Positions 19,702-29,097 of a DNA stretch of 64,000 nucleotides are shown here, in pieces. Made by a program: the position numbers and the translations under genes. The notes under the pieces were generated by a model. The model was not told where the DNA came from. It searched no databases and saw only the letters and a list, made by a program, of their open reading frames with translations. Positions within the stretch are counted from its first letter, which is position 1, and each line of letters opens with the position of its first letter. The DNA is taken from assembly GCF_030409845.1 (NCBI RefSeq), contig NZ_JAUFQQ010000005.1:1612001-1676000 (forward strand). The letters run 5' to 3'. The DNA is from Flavobacterium branchiarum. GTDB lineage: Bacteria; Bacteroidota; Bacteroidia; Flavobacteriales; Flavobacteriaceae.

Positions 19702-20817
19702 ATGGAAAATAATTGGTGGGAAATAAATCAAAAAACACGTATCGACACTCCTTTTTTAGCACTTTATATCGAACGTGTTCAATACAACATTGAGCATTTA
19801 ATTAAATCCGTGAAAGGCGATATTCATAAATTAAGGCCACATATAAAAACGCATAAATTAGGTGAAGTGCTCGATTTGTACAAAACATACCAAATAAACA
19901 AGGTTAAATGTGCAACTATTGCTGAAGCAGAATTATGCGCAATTCACAATGTTTTAGATATATTACTAGCCTATCAACCCACAGGATTAAAGCAACAACG
20001 CTGGATTACTTTGTTGCTAAAATACCCCAATCTTATTTTCTCTACTATCGTTGATAACCTTGAGACTGCAAAAGAATTATCAGAATTAGGCAAAAAAAAC
20101 AATATAACATTAAACATCTACTTAGATATAAATGCCGGAATGGATAGAACTGGCGTAAATTATAAAAGCAATTGGGATGACTTAATCTATGAAATAATTA
20201 ATTTATCAAATATTGAACTTCTTGGATTACACATTTACGATGGTCATTTAAAAGGCACAGTTGAACAAAGAACCAAAGAAGCATCGGACACATTTATCCA
20301 AATAATCGATAAACTTTCCGCAGTAGAGCAAAAGCTAAGTCAAAAACTAAAGATAGTCGCAGGTGGATCTAATACATTCCCTTTTTATAGTAGTCAAAAA
20401 AACATCGAATGTAGTCCAGGTACATTTGTATTCTGGGATATAAATTATCAAACTAATTTATCAGAACAAAAATTCAAAACTGCAGCTGTTTTAATTGGAA
20501 CAGTAATATCTAAACCCACAGAAAACACTTTATGTATAGATATTGGATATAAATCTGTCGCGTCAGAAAATCCATTAGACAAACGTCTAACTATTTTAAA
20601 TGATGACAAATTAATTCCAATATCACATTCCGAAGAACATTTAGTATTAGAAAACAAAGGAGACAAACCATACAACATAGGAGACACTATTTACGCTATC
20701 CCTTATCACATTTGCCCAACTTGTGCGCTATACGAAACGGTTCAAATAGTTAATTGGCAGCAAGACATTTACGACCAATGGGACGTTCTTGCTCGCAATA
20801 GAAAAATAAATATCTAA
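19702..20817 (+). CDS. D-threonine aldolase-fold PLP enzyme (D-TA / D-serine dehydratase family), candidate D-glucosaminate dehydratase
   Basis: A 371-residue PLP enzyme with an alanine-racemase-like barrel. RPHIKTHK (45-52) holds the PLP lysine motif of the D-threonine aldolase/DSD1 family, and PYHICPTCAL near the C-terminus supplies the metal-binding His336 and Cys338. Known members act on beta-hydroxy-D-amino acids, either splitting or dehydrating them with a divalent metal. Here it lies with KDG kinase, KDPG aldolase and RidA. The most economical reaction is dehydration and deamination of a 2-amino-2-deoxy-aldonic acid such as D-glucosaminate to KDG plus ammonia. That substrate is inferred; D-serine or D-threonine remain alternatives. 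Confidence 0.8.
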   Translation: MENNWWEINQKTRIDTPFLALYIERVQYNIEHLIKSVKGDIHKLRPHIKTHKLGEVLDLYKTYQINKVKCATIAEAELCAIHNVLDILLAYQPTGLKQQRWITLLLKYPNLIFSTIVDNLETAKELSELGKKNNITLNIYLDINAGMDRTGVNYKSNWDDLIYEIINLSNIELLGLHIYDGHLKGTVEQRTKEASDTFIQIIDKLSAVEQKLSQKLKIVAGGSNTFPFYSSQKNIECSPGTFVFWDINYQTNLSEQKFKTAAVLIGTVISKPTENTLCIDIGYKSVASENPLDKRLTILNDDKLIPISHSEEHLVLENKGDKPYNIGDTIYAIPYHICPTCALYETVQIVNWQQDIYDQWDVLARNRKINI

Positions 20818-20832
20818 AACAACAACAACATT

Positions 20833-21903
20833 ATGTTCATATTTGACGCACATCTTGACCTAAGCATGAATGCTATGGAATGGAACAGAGATTTAAGAAA
20901 TGATGTAGCCACATTACGCCATTTAGAAAAAGGAATGAATGATAAACCAGATAGAGAAAAAGCTACCGTTTCGTTTCCTGACTTAAGAAAAGGAAACATT
21001 GGTATTGTTGTAGCTACTCAAATTGCAAGATTTGTTAAACCGGATAGTGAAATTCCAGGATGGAACTCTCCTCAACAAGCTTGGGCACAAACTCAAGCAC
21101 AAGTGGCATGGTACAAAACAATGGAAGAAGAAGGAGAACTCTTTTCTATTACTGACAAGAAATCCCTTCAAAAACAAATAGAATTATGGAATGATGGTAC
21201 CCCAAATGATAAAAAACCTATTGGATATATATTAAGCCTAGAAGGTGCCGATTCTATTATTGACATTTCTTACGTTGAAAAGGCATATAATTATGGATTA
21301 AGAGCTATTGGACCCGCTCATTATGGCCCAGGACGCTATGCCAACGGCACAGATTCAACTGGAAAGATGGGAGCAAACGGAATTGAATTGCTTAAAGAAA
21401 TGGAGCGCTTAAATATTATTCTTGATGCAACACATTTATGTGATGATGCCTTTTGGCAAGCATTAGAAAATTATAACGGTCCTATCTGGGCAAGCCATAA
21501 TAATTGCCGAAGCTTGGTAGATCACAACAGACAATATAGCGATGAACAAATTAAAGCACTTATTAGTAGAGGAGCAATAATAGGAGGCGCCTTAGATGCG
21601 TGGATGTTAGTTTCCAACTGGCAAAGAGGCGTTTCCACTCCACTAAACATGCAGTGTAATCTTGAAACCGTTTTTAAACATATGGATCACATATGTCAAC
21701 TAGCAGGAAATGCAAATCACATTGGTATAGGTTCAGATCTGGATGGGGCATTTGGTACCGAACAAACACCATATGACTTAAACACCATAGCCGATTTACA
21801 AAAATTAGTTTTCATTTTTAGAAGCCACGGTTATACAGAGGAAGATTTAAAAAAAATATTCCACCAAAACTGGATAAACTTCTTAATGAAAAATTGGAAT
21901 TAA
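20833..21903 (+). CDS. M19-family membrane-dipeptidase-type metallohydrolase
   Basis: A 356-residue amidohydrolase-fold enzyme of peptidase family M19. The binuclear metal ligands are visible: His7 and Asp9 in DAHLD, Glu137 in SLEGAD, His201 in DATHL, His222 in ASHNNCRS and Asp302 in GIGSDLDG. There is no signal peptide, so it is cytosolic. M19 enzymes cleave dipeptides with a C-terminal D-residue and some N-acylated amino acids. In this operon it could remove an acyl or aminoacyl group to give the free amino acid for the PLP enzyme; that role is a guess. It overlaps the convergent deoR gene by 4 bases. Confidence 0.87.
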   Translation: MFIFDAHLDLSMNAMEWNRDLRNDVATLRHLEKGMNDKPDREKATVSFPDLRKGNIGIVVATQIARFVKPDSEIPGWNSPQQAWAQTQAQVAWYKTMEEEGELFSITDKKSLQKQIELWNDGTPNDKKPIGYILSLEGADSIIDISYVEKAYNYGLRAIGPAHYGPGRYANGTDSTGKMGANGIELLKEMERLNIILDATHLCDDAFWQALENYNGPIWASHNNCRSLVDHNRQYSDEQIKALISRGAIIGGALDAWMLVSNWQRGVSTPLNMQCNLETVFKHMDHICQLAGNANHIGIGSDLDGAFGTEQTPYDLNTIADLQKLVFIFRSHGYTEEDLKKIFHQNWINFLMKNWN

Positions 21904-22673
21904 ACGAAAGTTAAGCTTGGAACTGCCTGCTTATACGATTTAAGTTTTTCATGATCTGGATCTACTTCAGTAATTACAAAATCTACATCGGATAGGCTGG
22001 CAATTTTCATCTTTAAAACAGTATCCAGTTTTTCAGATATAGTAAGTATGGCCGTTTTACGAGAAGATTGAATCATTGCTTTTTTAACCTGAACAGTGTC
22101 CCAATCAGAGTCAGAAAGACCCCCCTCAATATCTAGTGCATTTACTCCTAAAATTAATAAGTCAACTTTAATACTTTGCAACTGATTATAAACATCACCA
22201 CTAACACACATTTGACTATAATGTGAAATGCTACCTCCAATCATTATGGCTTTAACGTTTGGCTTATCTAAAAGCTCCACAGCAGACAAAACCGTAACAG
22301 TAAAGATCGTAAGATTCAAATCATTAGGAATTAATCGAATAAACTCCCTAATAGTCGTTCCTCCACCAAGTAACAAAACCATTCCATCATGAAGTAAATC
22401 AACAGCTTTTTTTGCAATAATCTGCTTAGACTCACCTGCATAAGTTTGTGATACAGACGAATGATGATATGCTTTAGTCATAGCCCCACCTTTCACTTTT
22501 ATCAATAACGATTCAGACTCCAGTTCGTTTATATCTCTTCGTATAGTATCCTCTGAAACAAACAATCGATTAGAAAGTGTATCGAAACTCACTCGAGTGT
22601 GCAAATTAATCTCTTTTAAAATATGAGCTTTTCTTTCTTCCTTGGTAAAATTTACCAATTCATTATCATTCAT
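21900..22673 (-). CDS. DeoR-family transcriptional regulator
   Basis: A 257-residue regulator. The N-terminal winged helix (about 10-65) has RVSFDTLSNRLFVSEDTIRRDINEL, split here as the recognition helix SEDTIRRDINEL. The C-terminal sugar-phosphate-sensing domain has LLLGGGTTIREF, MIGGSI and the final DVDFVITEVD. DeoR-type proteins usually repress catabolic operons and are released by a phosphorylated sugar. KDPG or another pathway phosphate would be a natural inducer. A GCA-N7-TGC site lies 38 bases upstream of its start, in the region shared with the divergent GH20 gene, so autoregulation is likely. Confidence 0.88.
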   Translation of the reverse strand: MNDNELVNFTKEERKAHILKEINLHTRVSFDTLSNRLFVSEDTIRRDINELESESLLIKVKGGAMTKAYHHSSVSQTYAGESKQIIAKKAVDLLHDGMVLLLGGGTTIREFIRLIPNDLNLTIFTVTVLSAVELLDKPNVKAIMIGGSISHYSQMCVSGDVYNQLQSIKVDLLILGVNALDIEGGLSDSDWDTVQVKKAMIQSSRKTAILTISEKLDTVLKMKIASLSDVDFVITEVDPDHEKLKSYKQAVPSLTFV

Positions 22674-22710
22674 AAGATTCTTTTTATTGGAACAAAAATA
22701 AACAATTAAT

Positions 22711-22723
22711 GCAATAAAATTGC
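22711..22723. promoter_or_regulatory. GCA-N7-TGC operator-like site near the deoR start
   Basis: GCAATAAAATTGC: a small inverted repeat (GCAAT and ATTGC around AAA) with the same GCA-N7-TGC core as the susC palindromes. It sits 38 bases upstream of the deoR start codon. Confidence 0.5.
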
Positions 22724-22813
22724 TAACTCAAATAAAAACAAAACAAATAAATAACACAATATTATCACAAACGACACATTATCACATACAACATGCTAAA
22801 TTCATTTTTTTTC

Positions 22814-22830
22814 TTGCATTTTTTTTGCAA
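22814..22830. promoter_or_regulatory. GCA-N7-TGC operator-like site upstream of the GH20 gene
   Basis: TTGCA, seven T, TGCAA: a perfect TTGCA-N7-TGCAA inverted repeat, 30 bases upstream of the GH20 -7 box. T-rich spacers are common in this AT-rich genome, so the match is suggestive rather than decisive. Confidence 0.5.
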
Positions 22831-22859
22831 ATAAAAGGAACTTATCCCATTATAACCTT

Positions 22860-22867
22860 TAAATTTG
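22860..22867 (+). promoter_or_regulatory. -7 promoter box for the GH20 gene
   Basis: TAAATTTG fits TAnnTTTG exactly and lies 24 bases before the chosen ATG. It also covers the alternative TTG start at 22865, arguing against that start. Confidence 0.55.
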
Positions 22868-22891
22868 TTTTTAACCAATCAAAACCCAAAC

Positions 22892-25192
22892 ATGAAAAAA
22901 ACCCTCTTATTCATCCTAATACTATGTTACTCTTTAGGAAATTCCCAAGAATCATTAAACAACACTAACATCATCCCAGCACCCAATTTCTACAAAGAAA
23001 CTGGTGATAGCATTACCATAAATGGTCAAATTAAAATTGTTTTTAAAAACAACAAATACACACCCAAGGAACTTAAAACGGCTCAACTTTTTGAATCTGT
23101 CATAAACAAAAACACTCAAAAAAAGAAAGCTACACTATTGGTTCAATTCACAACAGAACCTGCCTCTGAAAAAACAAACAAAGAAGCTTATAAAATAAGT
23201 ATTACCCCAAAAGGAATTTTTGTTACTGGTCAAGAACAAGGTTTGTTTTATGCAATACAAAGCTTGCTTCAACTTTTACCAAATAAAGTATTTGATTCTC
23301 AGATAAAACTACCAACTCTTGAAATTATAGACCAACCTAGATATCAATATAGAGGCCTCCACCTGGATGTATGTCGCCACTTTTTTTCAACAGAAGTCAT
23401 AAAAGATTTTATTGCCCAAATGTCCTATTACAAACTAAATAATTTTCATTGGCACTTAACTGATGACCAAGGATGGAGAATTGAAATAAAAAAATACCCA
23501 AAGCTCACAGAAATTGGCTCTAAAAGAGCACAAACACTTGTTGGAAATAAATTTGAAAGATTCCCAAGATTTTTTGACAATATTCCATACGGAGGATATT
23601 ACACACAAGAAGAAATTAAAGAGGTGGTGAAATTTGCCGAAGATCATTTTGTAAACGTTATTCCAGAAATTGAAATGCCAGGACATGCATCAGCCGCTGT
23701 TGCTGCTTATCCAAATTTAGCTTGTTTTCCTTCACCAGACTTAAAAGTGATTGAGTCATGGGGCGTTTTTGAAGATGTTTTTTGCGCGGGTAAAGAAGAA
23801 ACTTTTGTTTTTTTAGAAGATGTTTTAAAAGAAGTGATGGCACTATTTCCAAGCGAATACATTCACATTGGTGGAGATGAATGTCCAAAATCAAGATGGG
23901 AAAAATGTCCAAATTGCCAAAAGAGAATAAAAGAATTAGGTCTAAAAAATGAGCACGAACTTCAGAGCTACTTCATAAAACGCATGGAGAAATTCCTTAA
24001 TGCAAACGGAAGACAAATTTTTGGATGGGACGAAATCCTAGAAGGTGGCCTTGCTCCTAACGCTACAGTTATGTCATGGAGAGGAGAATCTGGAGGAATT
24101 GCAGCCGCAAGAGAAAAACACAAAGTAATTATGACACCTGAGGATTATGTTTATTTTGATCACAACCAAGGATATTCACTACAGGAACCACTAACTGTTG
24201 GTCGTTTAACAACCGTTCACGAAGTATATAATTACAACCCAACGCCAGTAGACAGTTTAACAATCGAGCAACAAAAATACATTTATGGAGTTCAAGCTAA
24301 TATTTGGTCCGAATATGTTACAAGTCCTGCTAAGCTAAATTATATGCTCTACCCAAGATTATTCCCATTTGCAGAAATTGCTTGGACAGAAACTAAGAAT
24401 AAAAATTATTCAAATTTAATGCTAAAGAGATTGCCGCATCATATAGAAAAATTAGAATCTCAAAAAAGGCTGTACAAAGTTCCTACACCATTTGGAATTC
24501 AAGATACTACTGTTATTGCATCAAAATACATATTAGAAATGCAACCAACAGTCAAAAACGGACAGATTTTCTATACTATAGATGGCTATAATCCTGATGA
24601 AACTAGCAGTAACTACACAAAACCAGTAACAGTTTATATTCCAAAAGGAGAATTCAGAAATGTAAAAGTGGTACAAATAAGTCCTAGCGGCAGAAGAAGT
24701 TCAATCACTACTATCTCCATTAAAAACTCCGAAACACAACCTGCATTGACTATTAAGCCAACAAAAAATGGCTTGAAATATTCCTACACAAACAAACTTG
24801 TACAACAAACACTAGAACTAGACACTATTAAATTTGCAAAATCTGGAATACATCAAGGTGTAATCGAAATGAAGAAATACAAGTCTAAGGAAAATCTCTA
24901 CATGGGCTTAAAGTTTGAAGGCTACATCTACATTCCTGAAACTGCTCAATATGAATTTTCTACAATTGTAGATGATGGTGCCAAATTATTTATCGACAAC
25001 CAACTCATTGTTGATAACGACGGAAGACACTGGATCAATGAAGCTTTTGGAGCAGCAAAACTTGAAAAAGGCTTTCATAAAATAAACATCAGCTATTTTG
25101 ATGCTGCAGGAAGTTCAACTTTACAATGCTTTATCCGCCAAGAAGGGAAAGAAAAGCAAGAAATAAATGCTTCTCAATTATATTACGAATAA
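22892..25192 (+). CDS. GH20 beta-N-acetylhexosaminidase with C-terminal PA14 domain
   Basis: A 766-residue exported glycosidase starting at the ATG at 22892 (signal peptide MKKTLLFILILCYSLGNS). Order of parts: a GH20b-type N-terminal domain (about 30-145), the GH20 catalytic barrel (about 150-500) with WHLTDDQGWRIE and the catalytic pair Asp329-Glu330 in HIGGDECPKSRW, a chitobiase-type C-terminal segment (FYTIDGYNPDE), and a PA14 domain (about 650-760) with IVDDGAKLFIDNQLIVDNDG. It removes terminal GlcNAc or GalNAc from glycans in the periplasm or at the surface. The PA14 domain probably helps bind carbohydrate. The shared operator-like site links it to the adjacent amino-sugar-like operon. 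Confidence 0.93.
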   Translation: MKKTLLFILILCYSLGNSQESLNNTNIIPAPNFYKETGDSITINGQIKIVFKNNKYTPKELKTAQLFESVINKNTQKKKATLLVQFTTEPASEKTNKEAYKISITPKGIFVTGQEQGLFYAIQSLLQLLPNKVFDSQIKLPTLEIIDQPRYQYRGLHLDVCRHFFSTEVIKDFIAQMSYYKLNNFHWHLTDDQGWRIEIKKYPKLTEIGSKRAQTLVGNKFERFPRFFDNIPYGGYYTQEEIKEVVKFAEDHFVNVIPEIEMPGHASAAVAAYPNLACFPSPDLKVIESWGVFEDVFCAGKEETFVFLEDVLKEVMALFPSEYIHIGGDECPKSRWEKCPNCQKRIKELGLKNEHELQSYFIKRMEKFLNANGRQIFGWDEILEGGLAPNATVMSWRGESGGIAAAREKHKVIMTPEDYVYFDHNQGYSLQEPLTVGRLTTVHEVYNYNPTPVDSLTIEQQKYIYGVQANIWSEYVTSPAKLNYMLYPRLFPFAEIAWTETKNKNYSNLMLKRLPHHIEKLESQKRLYKVPTPFGIQDTTVIASKYILEMQPTVKNGQIFYTIDGYNPDETSSNYTKPVTVYIPKGEFRNVKVVQISPSGRRSSITTISIKNSETQPALTIKPTKNGLKYSYTNKLVQQTLELDTIKFAKSGIHQGVIEMKKYKSKENLYMGLKFEGYIYIPETAQYEFSTIVDDGAKLFIDNQLIVDNDGRHWINEAFGAAKLEKGFHKINISYFDAAGSSTLQCFIRQEGKEKQEINASQLYYE

Positions 25193-25202
25193 GAATCAAA
25201 AC

Positions 25203-25236
25203 AAAAAACGCATTCACCAAAGTGAATGCGTTTTTT
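25203..25236. terminator. Bidirectional terminator between GH20 and sdhB
   Basis: A 15-base perfect stem (25203-25217 and 25222-25236) with loop CAAA, A-run on one side and T-run on the other. It lies between two convergent genes and can stop both transcripts. Confidence 0.85.
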
Positions 25237-25262
25237 ATAACTAAATTGAATTTTATTTCAGA

Positions 25263-26009
25263 TTATCCTTTTAGACTTGCTGCTAAATACTCACGATTCA
25301 TACGTGCAATATTTTCAAGAGAAATTCCTTTAGGACATTCTACTTCGCAAGCTCCAGTATTGGTACAGTTACCAAAACCTTCAAGATCCATTTGGTGAAC
25401 CATGTTTAAAACACGATCCGTAGCTTCTACACGTCCTTGTGGCAATAAAGCATACTGAGACACTTTAGCCGAAACGAATAACATAGCCGATGAGTTTTTA
25501 CAAGTTGCAACACAAGCTCCACAACCAATACATGTAGCAGCATCAAAAGCTGTATCTGCATCATGTTTGTTAATCGGAATTGTATTAGCATCAATTGTAT
25601 TACCTGAAGTATTTACAGAGATAAATCCTCCTGCATGTTGAATTCTATCAAAAGAAGTTCTATCAACAACTAAATCTTTAATTACTGGGAAAGCTTTTGC
25701 TCTAAATGGCTCGATAAAAATCGTATCTCCATCTTTAAACATACGCATGTGCAATTGACAAGTTGTTACACCTCTATCTGGTCCATGCGCCTCTCCGTTA
25801 ATAAATAATGAACACATACCGCAAATTCCTTCGCGACAATCGTGGTCAAATGCAACTGGCTCGTCTCCTTTATTTATTAATTGCTCGTTAAGAACATCTA
25901 ACATTTCAAGGAAAGACATATCTGGTTCAATACCGTCGATTGGGTAATCTACGATTCCACCTTTATCTTCAGCGTTTTTCTGACGCCATATTTTTAATGT
26001 AAGTTTCAT
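25263..26009 (-). CDS. sdhB: Succinate dehydrogenase/fumarate reductase iron-sulfur subunit
   Basis: A 248-residue subunit that passes electrons from the flavoprotein to quinone. Cysteine motifs for the three clusters are present in order: CREGICGMC plus a later Cys for 2Fe-2[12 protein letters not shown] for 4Fe-4S, and [12 protein letters not shown] for the third cluster. I start at MKLTLKIW (26009); an in-frame ATG at 26030 would add seven residues with no family support. Last gene of sdhCAB, with an unusual 91-base repeat-containing gap after sdhA. Confidence 0.95.
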   Translation of the reverse strand: MKLTLKIWRQKNAEDKGGIVDYPIDGIEPDMSFLEMLDVLNEQLINKGDEPVAFDHDCREGICGMCSLFINGEAHGPDRGVTTCQLHMRMFKDGDTIFIEPFRAKAFPVIKDLVVDRTSFDRIQHAGGFISVNTSGNTIDANTIPINKHDADTAFDAATCIGCGACVATCKNSSAMLFVSAKVSQYALLPQGRVEATDRVLNMVHQMDLEGFGNCTNTGACEVECPKGISLENIARMNREYLAASLKG

Positions 26010-26021
26010 ACTTTTTAGTTT

Positions 26022-26052
26022 GAAAGTCATAAAGTCGAAAGTCGAAAGTCAT
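26022..26052. repeat. Short AAAGTC-type tandem repeat in the sdhA-sdhB gap
   Basis: The hexamer-like unit AAAGTC(G/A) occurs four times in about 30 bases inside the intergenic gap of an otherwise tight operon. It looks like slippage-prone spacer DNA; no function is evident. Confidence 0.6.
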
Positions 26053-26100
26053 TTAACATTTAGTCATTTAACCTCGGTTCTTTTGCCTTTTAACTAATTG

Positions 26101-28101
26101 CTATTTATAACTACGAGTTACCAATTTAATATTATCGAAAATTAATTCTTCTTTGTGTAATACTGCGTCGCTAGGTTTTCCTTTGTACTCCCAAGCTGCA
26201 ACGTATGCAAAGTTTTCATCATCTCTTTGTGCTTCTCCATCCTCAGATTGGTATTCTTCACGGAAGTGACCTCCACAAGATTCATTTCTGTGTAAAGCAT
26301 CTTTCGCAAACAACTCTCCTAATTCTAAGAAATCGGCAACACGAGTCGCTTTTTCTAATTCTTGATTAAACTCATTTGCTTTTCCTGGTACTTTTACATC
26401 TCTGTAAAACTCTTCACGTAAAGCAGCAATTTCTACAATAGCTTCATTTAATCCTTTAGCATTACGAGCCATACCAACTTTATCCCACATAATCTTCCCT
26501 AATTTCTTATGGAAATGGTCAACAGAATGTGTACCGTTATTGTTAAGGAATTTTTCGATTTGGTCTGTTACATTTTTCTCTGCTTCTACGAATTCTGGTA
26601 AATCTGTAGAAATAGGTCCCATTTTAATATCTGGTGATAAATAATCTCCGATAGTATATGGCAATACAAAATAACCATCAGCTAAACCTTGCATTAATGC
26701 AGAAGCTCCCAATCTGTTTGCTCCGTGATCAGAGAAATTAGACTCTCCAATAGAGAAACAACCAGGAATTGTAGTCATTAAATTATAATCAACCCAAGTT
26801 CCACCCATTGTGTAGTGAACCGCAGGATAAATCATCATTGGTGTTACATATGGATTTTCGTCAACGATTTTTAAATACATTTGGAATAAGTTCCCGTATT
26901 TATTTTCAACCACTTCAGTTCCTAATTTAATAACTAGGTTCTTATCATTAGCATCTAAACCTTTAATATAAGCTTGTTCTTTACCGTAACGTTGTATCGC
27001 TGCAGCAAAGTCAAGGTAAACTGCTTCACCTGTTTTATTTACTCCAAAACCTGCATCACAACGCTCTTTAGCAGCACGAGATGCAACGTCACGAGGAACT
27101 AAATTTCCAAATGAAGGATATCTTCTTTCTAAGTAATAATCTCTTTCTTCTTCAGATAAATCTGTTGGTTTTTTCTTTCCTTCACGGATAGCTTTTGCAT
27201 CTTCCAATGATTTTGGTACCCAAATACGACCATCATTACGTAAAGATTCAGACATCAAAGTCAATTTTGACTGGTGATCTCCTGAAACTGGAATACATGT
27301 TGGGTGAATTTGTGTGTAACAAGGATTTGCAAAAAACGCTCCTTTTTTGTGGATTTTCCAAGCAGCAGTTGCGTTACTTCCCATCGCATTTGTCGATAAG
27401 AAAAATACGTTTCCATATCCACCTGAACCAATAACAACAGCATGAGCTGAGTGTCTTTCGATTTCTCCTGTAATCAAGTTACGAGCAATAATACCTCTTG
27501 CTTTTCCGTTTACGATAACTAAATCTAGCATTTCGTGACGGTTATACATTTTGATTTTTCCACGACCGATTTGACGGTTCATTGCAGAATATGCTCCTAA
27601 CAATAATTGTTGTCCGGTTTGTCCTTTTGCATAAAAAGTTCTAGAAACTAATGTACCTCCAAAAGAACGGTTATCTAATAAACCACCGTATTCACGTGCC
27701 AATGGAACTCCTTGAGCCACACATTGGTCAATAATATTAGTTGAAACTTCGGCAAGACGGTGTACGTTTGCTTCACGCGCACGGTAGTCACCCCCTTTTA
27801 CTGTATCATAAAACAAACGGAAAACTGAATCTCCATCTCCTTGATAGTTTTTTGCTGCATTAATTCCCCCTTGTGCTGCAATTGAGTGCGCACGACGTGG
27901 TGAATCCTGAAAACAAAATGCTTTTACGTTATACCCTAATTCAGCAAGAGTTGCCGCAGCAGAACCTCCAGCTAAACCTGTTCCAACAACGATAACATCT
28001 AAGTTACGTTTGTTAGCTGGGTTTACTAAATTAATATGATCTTTATAATCTGTCCATTTGTCCGAAATTGGGCCGTGTGGAATTTTTGAATCTAATGCCA
28101 T
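26101..28101 (-). CDS. sdhA: Succinate dehydrogenase/fumarate reductase flavoprotein subunit
   Basis: A 666-residue FAD enzyme that oxidises succinate to fumarate at the inner membrane. The dinucleotide-binding motif [19 protein letters not shown] lies near residue 35, and [16 protein letters not shown] contains the histidine to which FAD is normally attached. [20 protein letters not shown] and the C-terminal [13 protein letters not shown] carry substrate-site residues. The length and sequence fit the Bacteroidota type (about 660-670 residues) with a single cytochrome b partner. Second gene of sdhCAB. Confidence 0.96.
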   Translation of the reverse strand: MALDSKIPHGPISDKWTDYKDHINLVNPANKRNLDVIVVGTGLAGGSAAATLAELGYNVKAFCFQDSPRRAHSIAAQGGINAAKNYQGDGDSVFRLFYDTVKGGDYRAREANVHRLAEVSTNIIDQCVAQGVPLAREYGGLLDNRSFGGTLVSRTFYAKGQTGQQLLLGAYSAMNRQIGRGKIKMYNRHEMLDLVIVNGKARGIIARNLITGEIERHSAHAVVIGSGGYGNVFFLSTNAMGSNATAAWKIHKKGAFFANPCYTQIHPTCIPVSGDHQSKLTLMSESLRNDGRIWVPKSLEDAKAIREGKKKPTDLSEEERDYYLERRYPSFGNLVPRDVASRAAKERCDAGFGVNKTGEAVYLDFAAAIQRYGKEQAYIKGLDANDKNLVIKLGTEVVENKYGNLFQMYLKIVDENPYVTPMMIYPAVHYTMGGTWVDYNLMTTIPGCFSIGESNFSDHGANRLGASALMQGLADGYFVLPYTIGDYLSPDIKMGPISTDLPEFVEAEKNVTDQIEKFLNNNGTHSVDHFHKKLGKIMWDKVGMARNAKGLNEAIVEIAALREEFYRDVKVPGKANEFNQELEKATRVADFLELGELFAKDALHRNESCGGHFREEYQSEDGEAQRDDENFAYVAAWEYKGKPSDAVLHKEELIFDNIKLVTRSYK

Positions 28102-28112
28102 TATAATTTATA

Positions 28113-28778
28113 TTAATTATTGAAATGATGAAATAATGCGATTATCACGAAAAGGGCAGGAACTACTACCGCAAATCCATAACCGAATCTACTTAAAGAT
28201 CTTGAGTACTTGTTGTTCATCCCCATTGACTGAAGAGAAGAACTGAATCCATGCCAAAGGTGAAAACCTAACAACACAAATGAAATACAGTACAATCCTG
28301 TACGAATTGGATCAACAAATTTATGAACTAATTCTCCATAATACCTTGTAGCATCTGGTGCTGTACCTGCTATATACTTATAAGTAACTTCAGGAAACCA
28401 AAAATCATAAAAATGTAATACTAAAAATGCTAAAATAACTGCTCCAGAAATAATCATATTTCTAGATGTCCAAGAAGCATTAGCAGCTCCATTGTATTTT
28501 GCATAACCAATTGGTCTTGCTGCGCTGTTCTGAAGTGTCAATACAAATCCCATAACGAAATGAAAAATTACACCGATTGCCAAAACAGGTTGCATTACAT
28601 ATTGAATCAGCGGATTGTATCCCATAAAGTGAGAAGCCTCATTAAAGACATCTACACTTATAATAGAAATAAAATTTAAGGAAACATGCAGCGCTAAAAA
28701 CGTGATTAAGAATATTCCCGAAAGAGCCATAGCAACTTTCTTTAAGATGGAAGCATTCAATAGTGCAGATTGTGCCAT
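28113..28778 (-). CDS. sdhC: Succinate dehydrogenase cytochrome b subunit
   Basis: A 221-residue membrane anchor with five hydrophobic helices and several histidines placed for two haem b groups (for example LALHVSLNF, IFHFVMGF, LHFYDFWF, GFHLWHGF). This is the one-subunit, di-haem anchor typical of Bacteroidota complex II. It starts the operon, 11 bases before sdhA, and has a well-spaced promoter just upstream. Confidence 0.92.
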   Translation of the reverse strand: MAQSALLNASILKKVAMALSGIFLITFLALHVSLNFISIISVDVFNEASHFMGYNPLIQYVMQPVLAIGVIFHFVMGFVLTLQNSAARPIGYAKYNGAANASWTSRNMIISGAVILAFLVLHFYDFWFPEVTYKYIAGTAPDATRYYGELVHKFVDPIRTGLYCISFVLLGFHLWHGFSSSLQSMGMNNKYSRSLSRFGYGFAVVVPALFVIIALFHHFNN

Positions 28779-29097
28779 AATAGTTTAAGTAGTTTGTTTT
28801 AAAAAATTATACAAAAATAACTTAAATACTAATGAACTACAACCATTTCGTCGTTATTTATAATCATTTTAAAGAGTTTTCGCAGACTTCTTTGCAATTA
28901 ATTTAAAAACAACAAAATAAGATTCCCAAAAATTATAGCATCTATAATTCTTGCTTTTTGTATAATTACCAAATTGTTATTTTTTATGCCTATTTTTTTT
29001 GTTTTCCTCAAAAGTGCCCAAACGCTAAATTTTATCTATTTAAAACATCCAAAATCTGACCGCTTAATTTTACCTTTATAGCCTCAAAAAAACCAGA
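28779..29097. other. Divergent intergenic region, sdhC and HMG-CoA synthase
   Basis: A 319-base gap with the sdh promoter close to sdhC. TACCTTTA at 29071-29078 is one base off the -7 consensus and could serve the HMG-CoA synthase gene. Nothing else is recognisable. Confidence 0.45.
28812..28842 (-). promoter_or_regulatory. sdhCAB promoter
   Basis: On the minus strand, TATTTTTG (complement of 28812-28819) matches TAnnTTTG, and a TTG (complement of 28840-28842) lies 20 bases upstream, the classic Bacteroidota -33/-7 arrangement. It lies 33 bases before the sdhC start. Confidence 0.7.
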
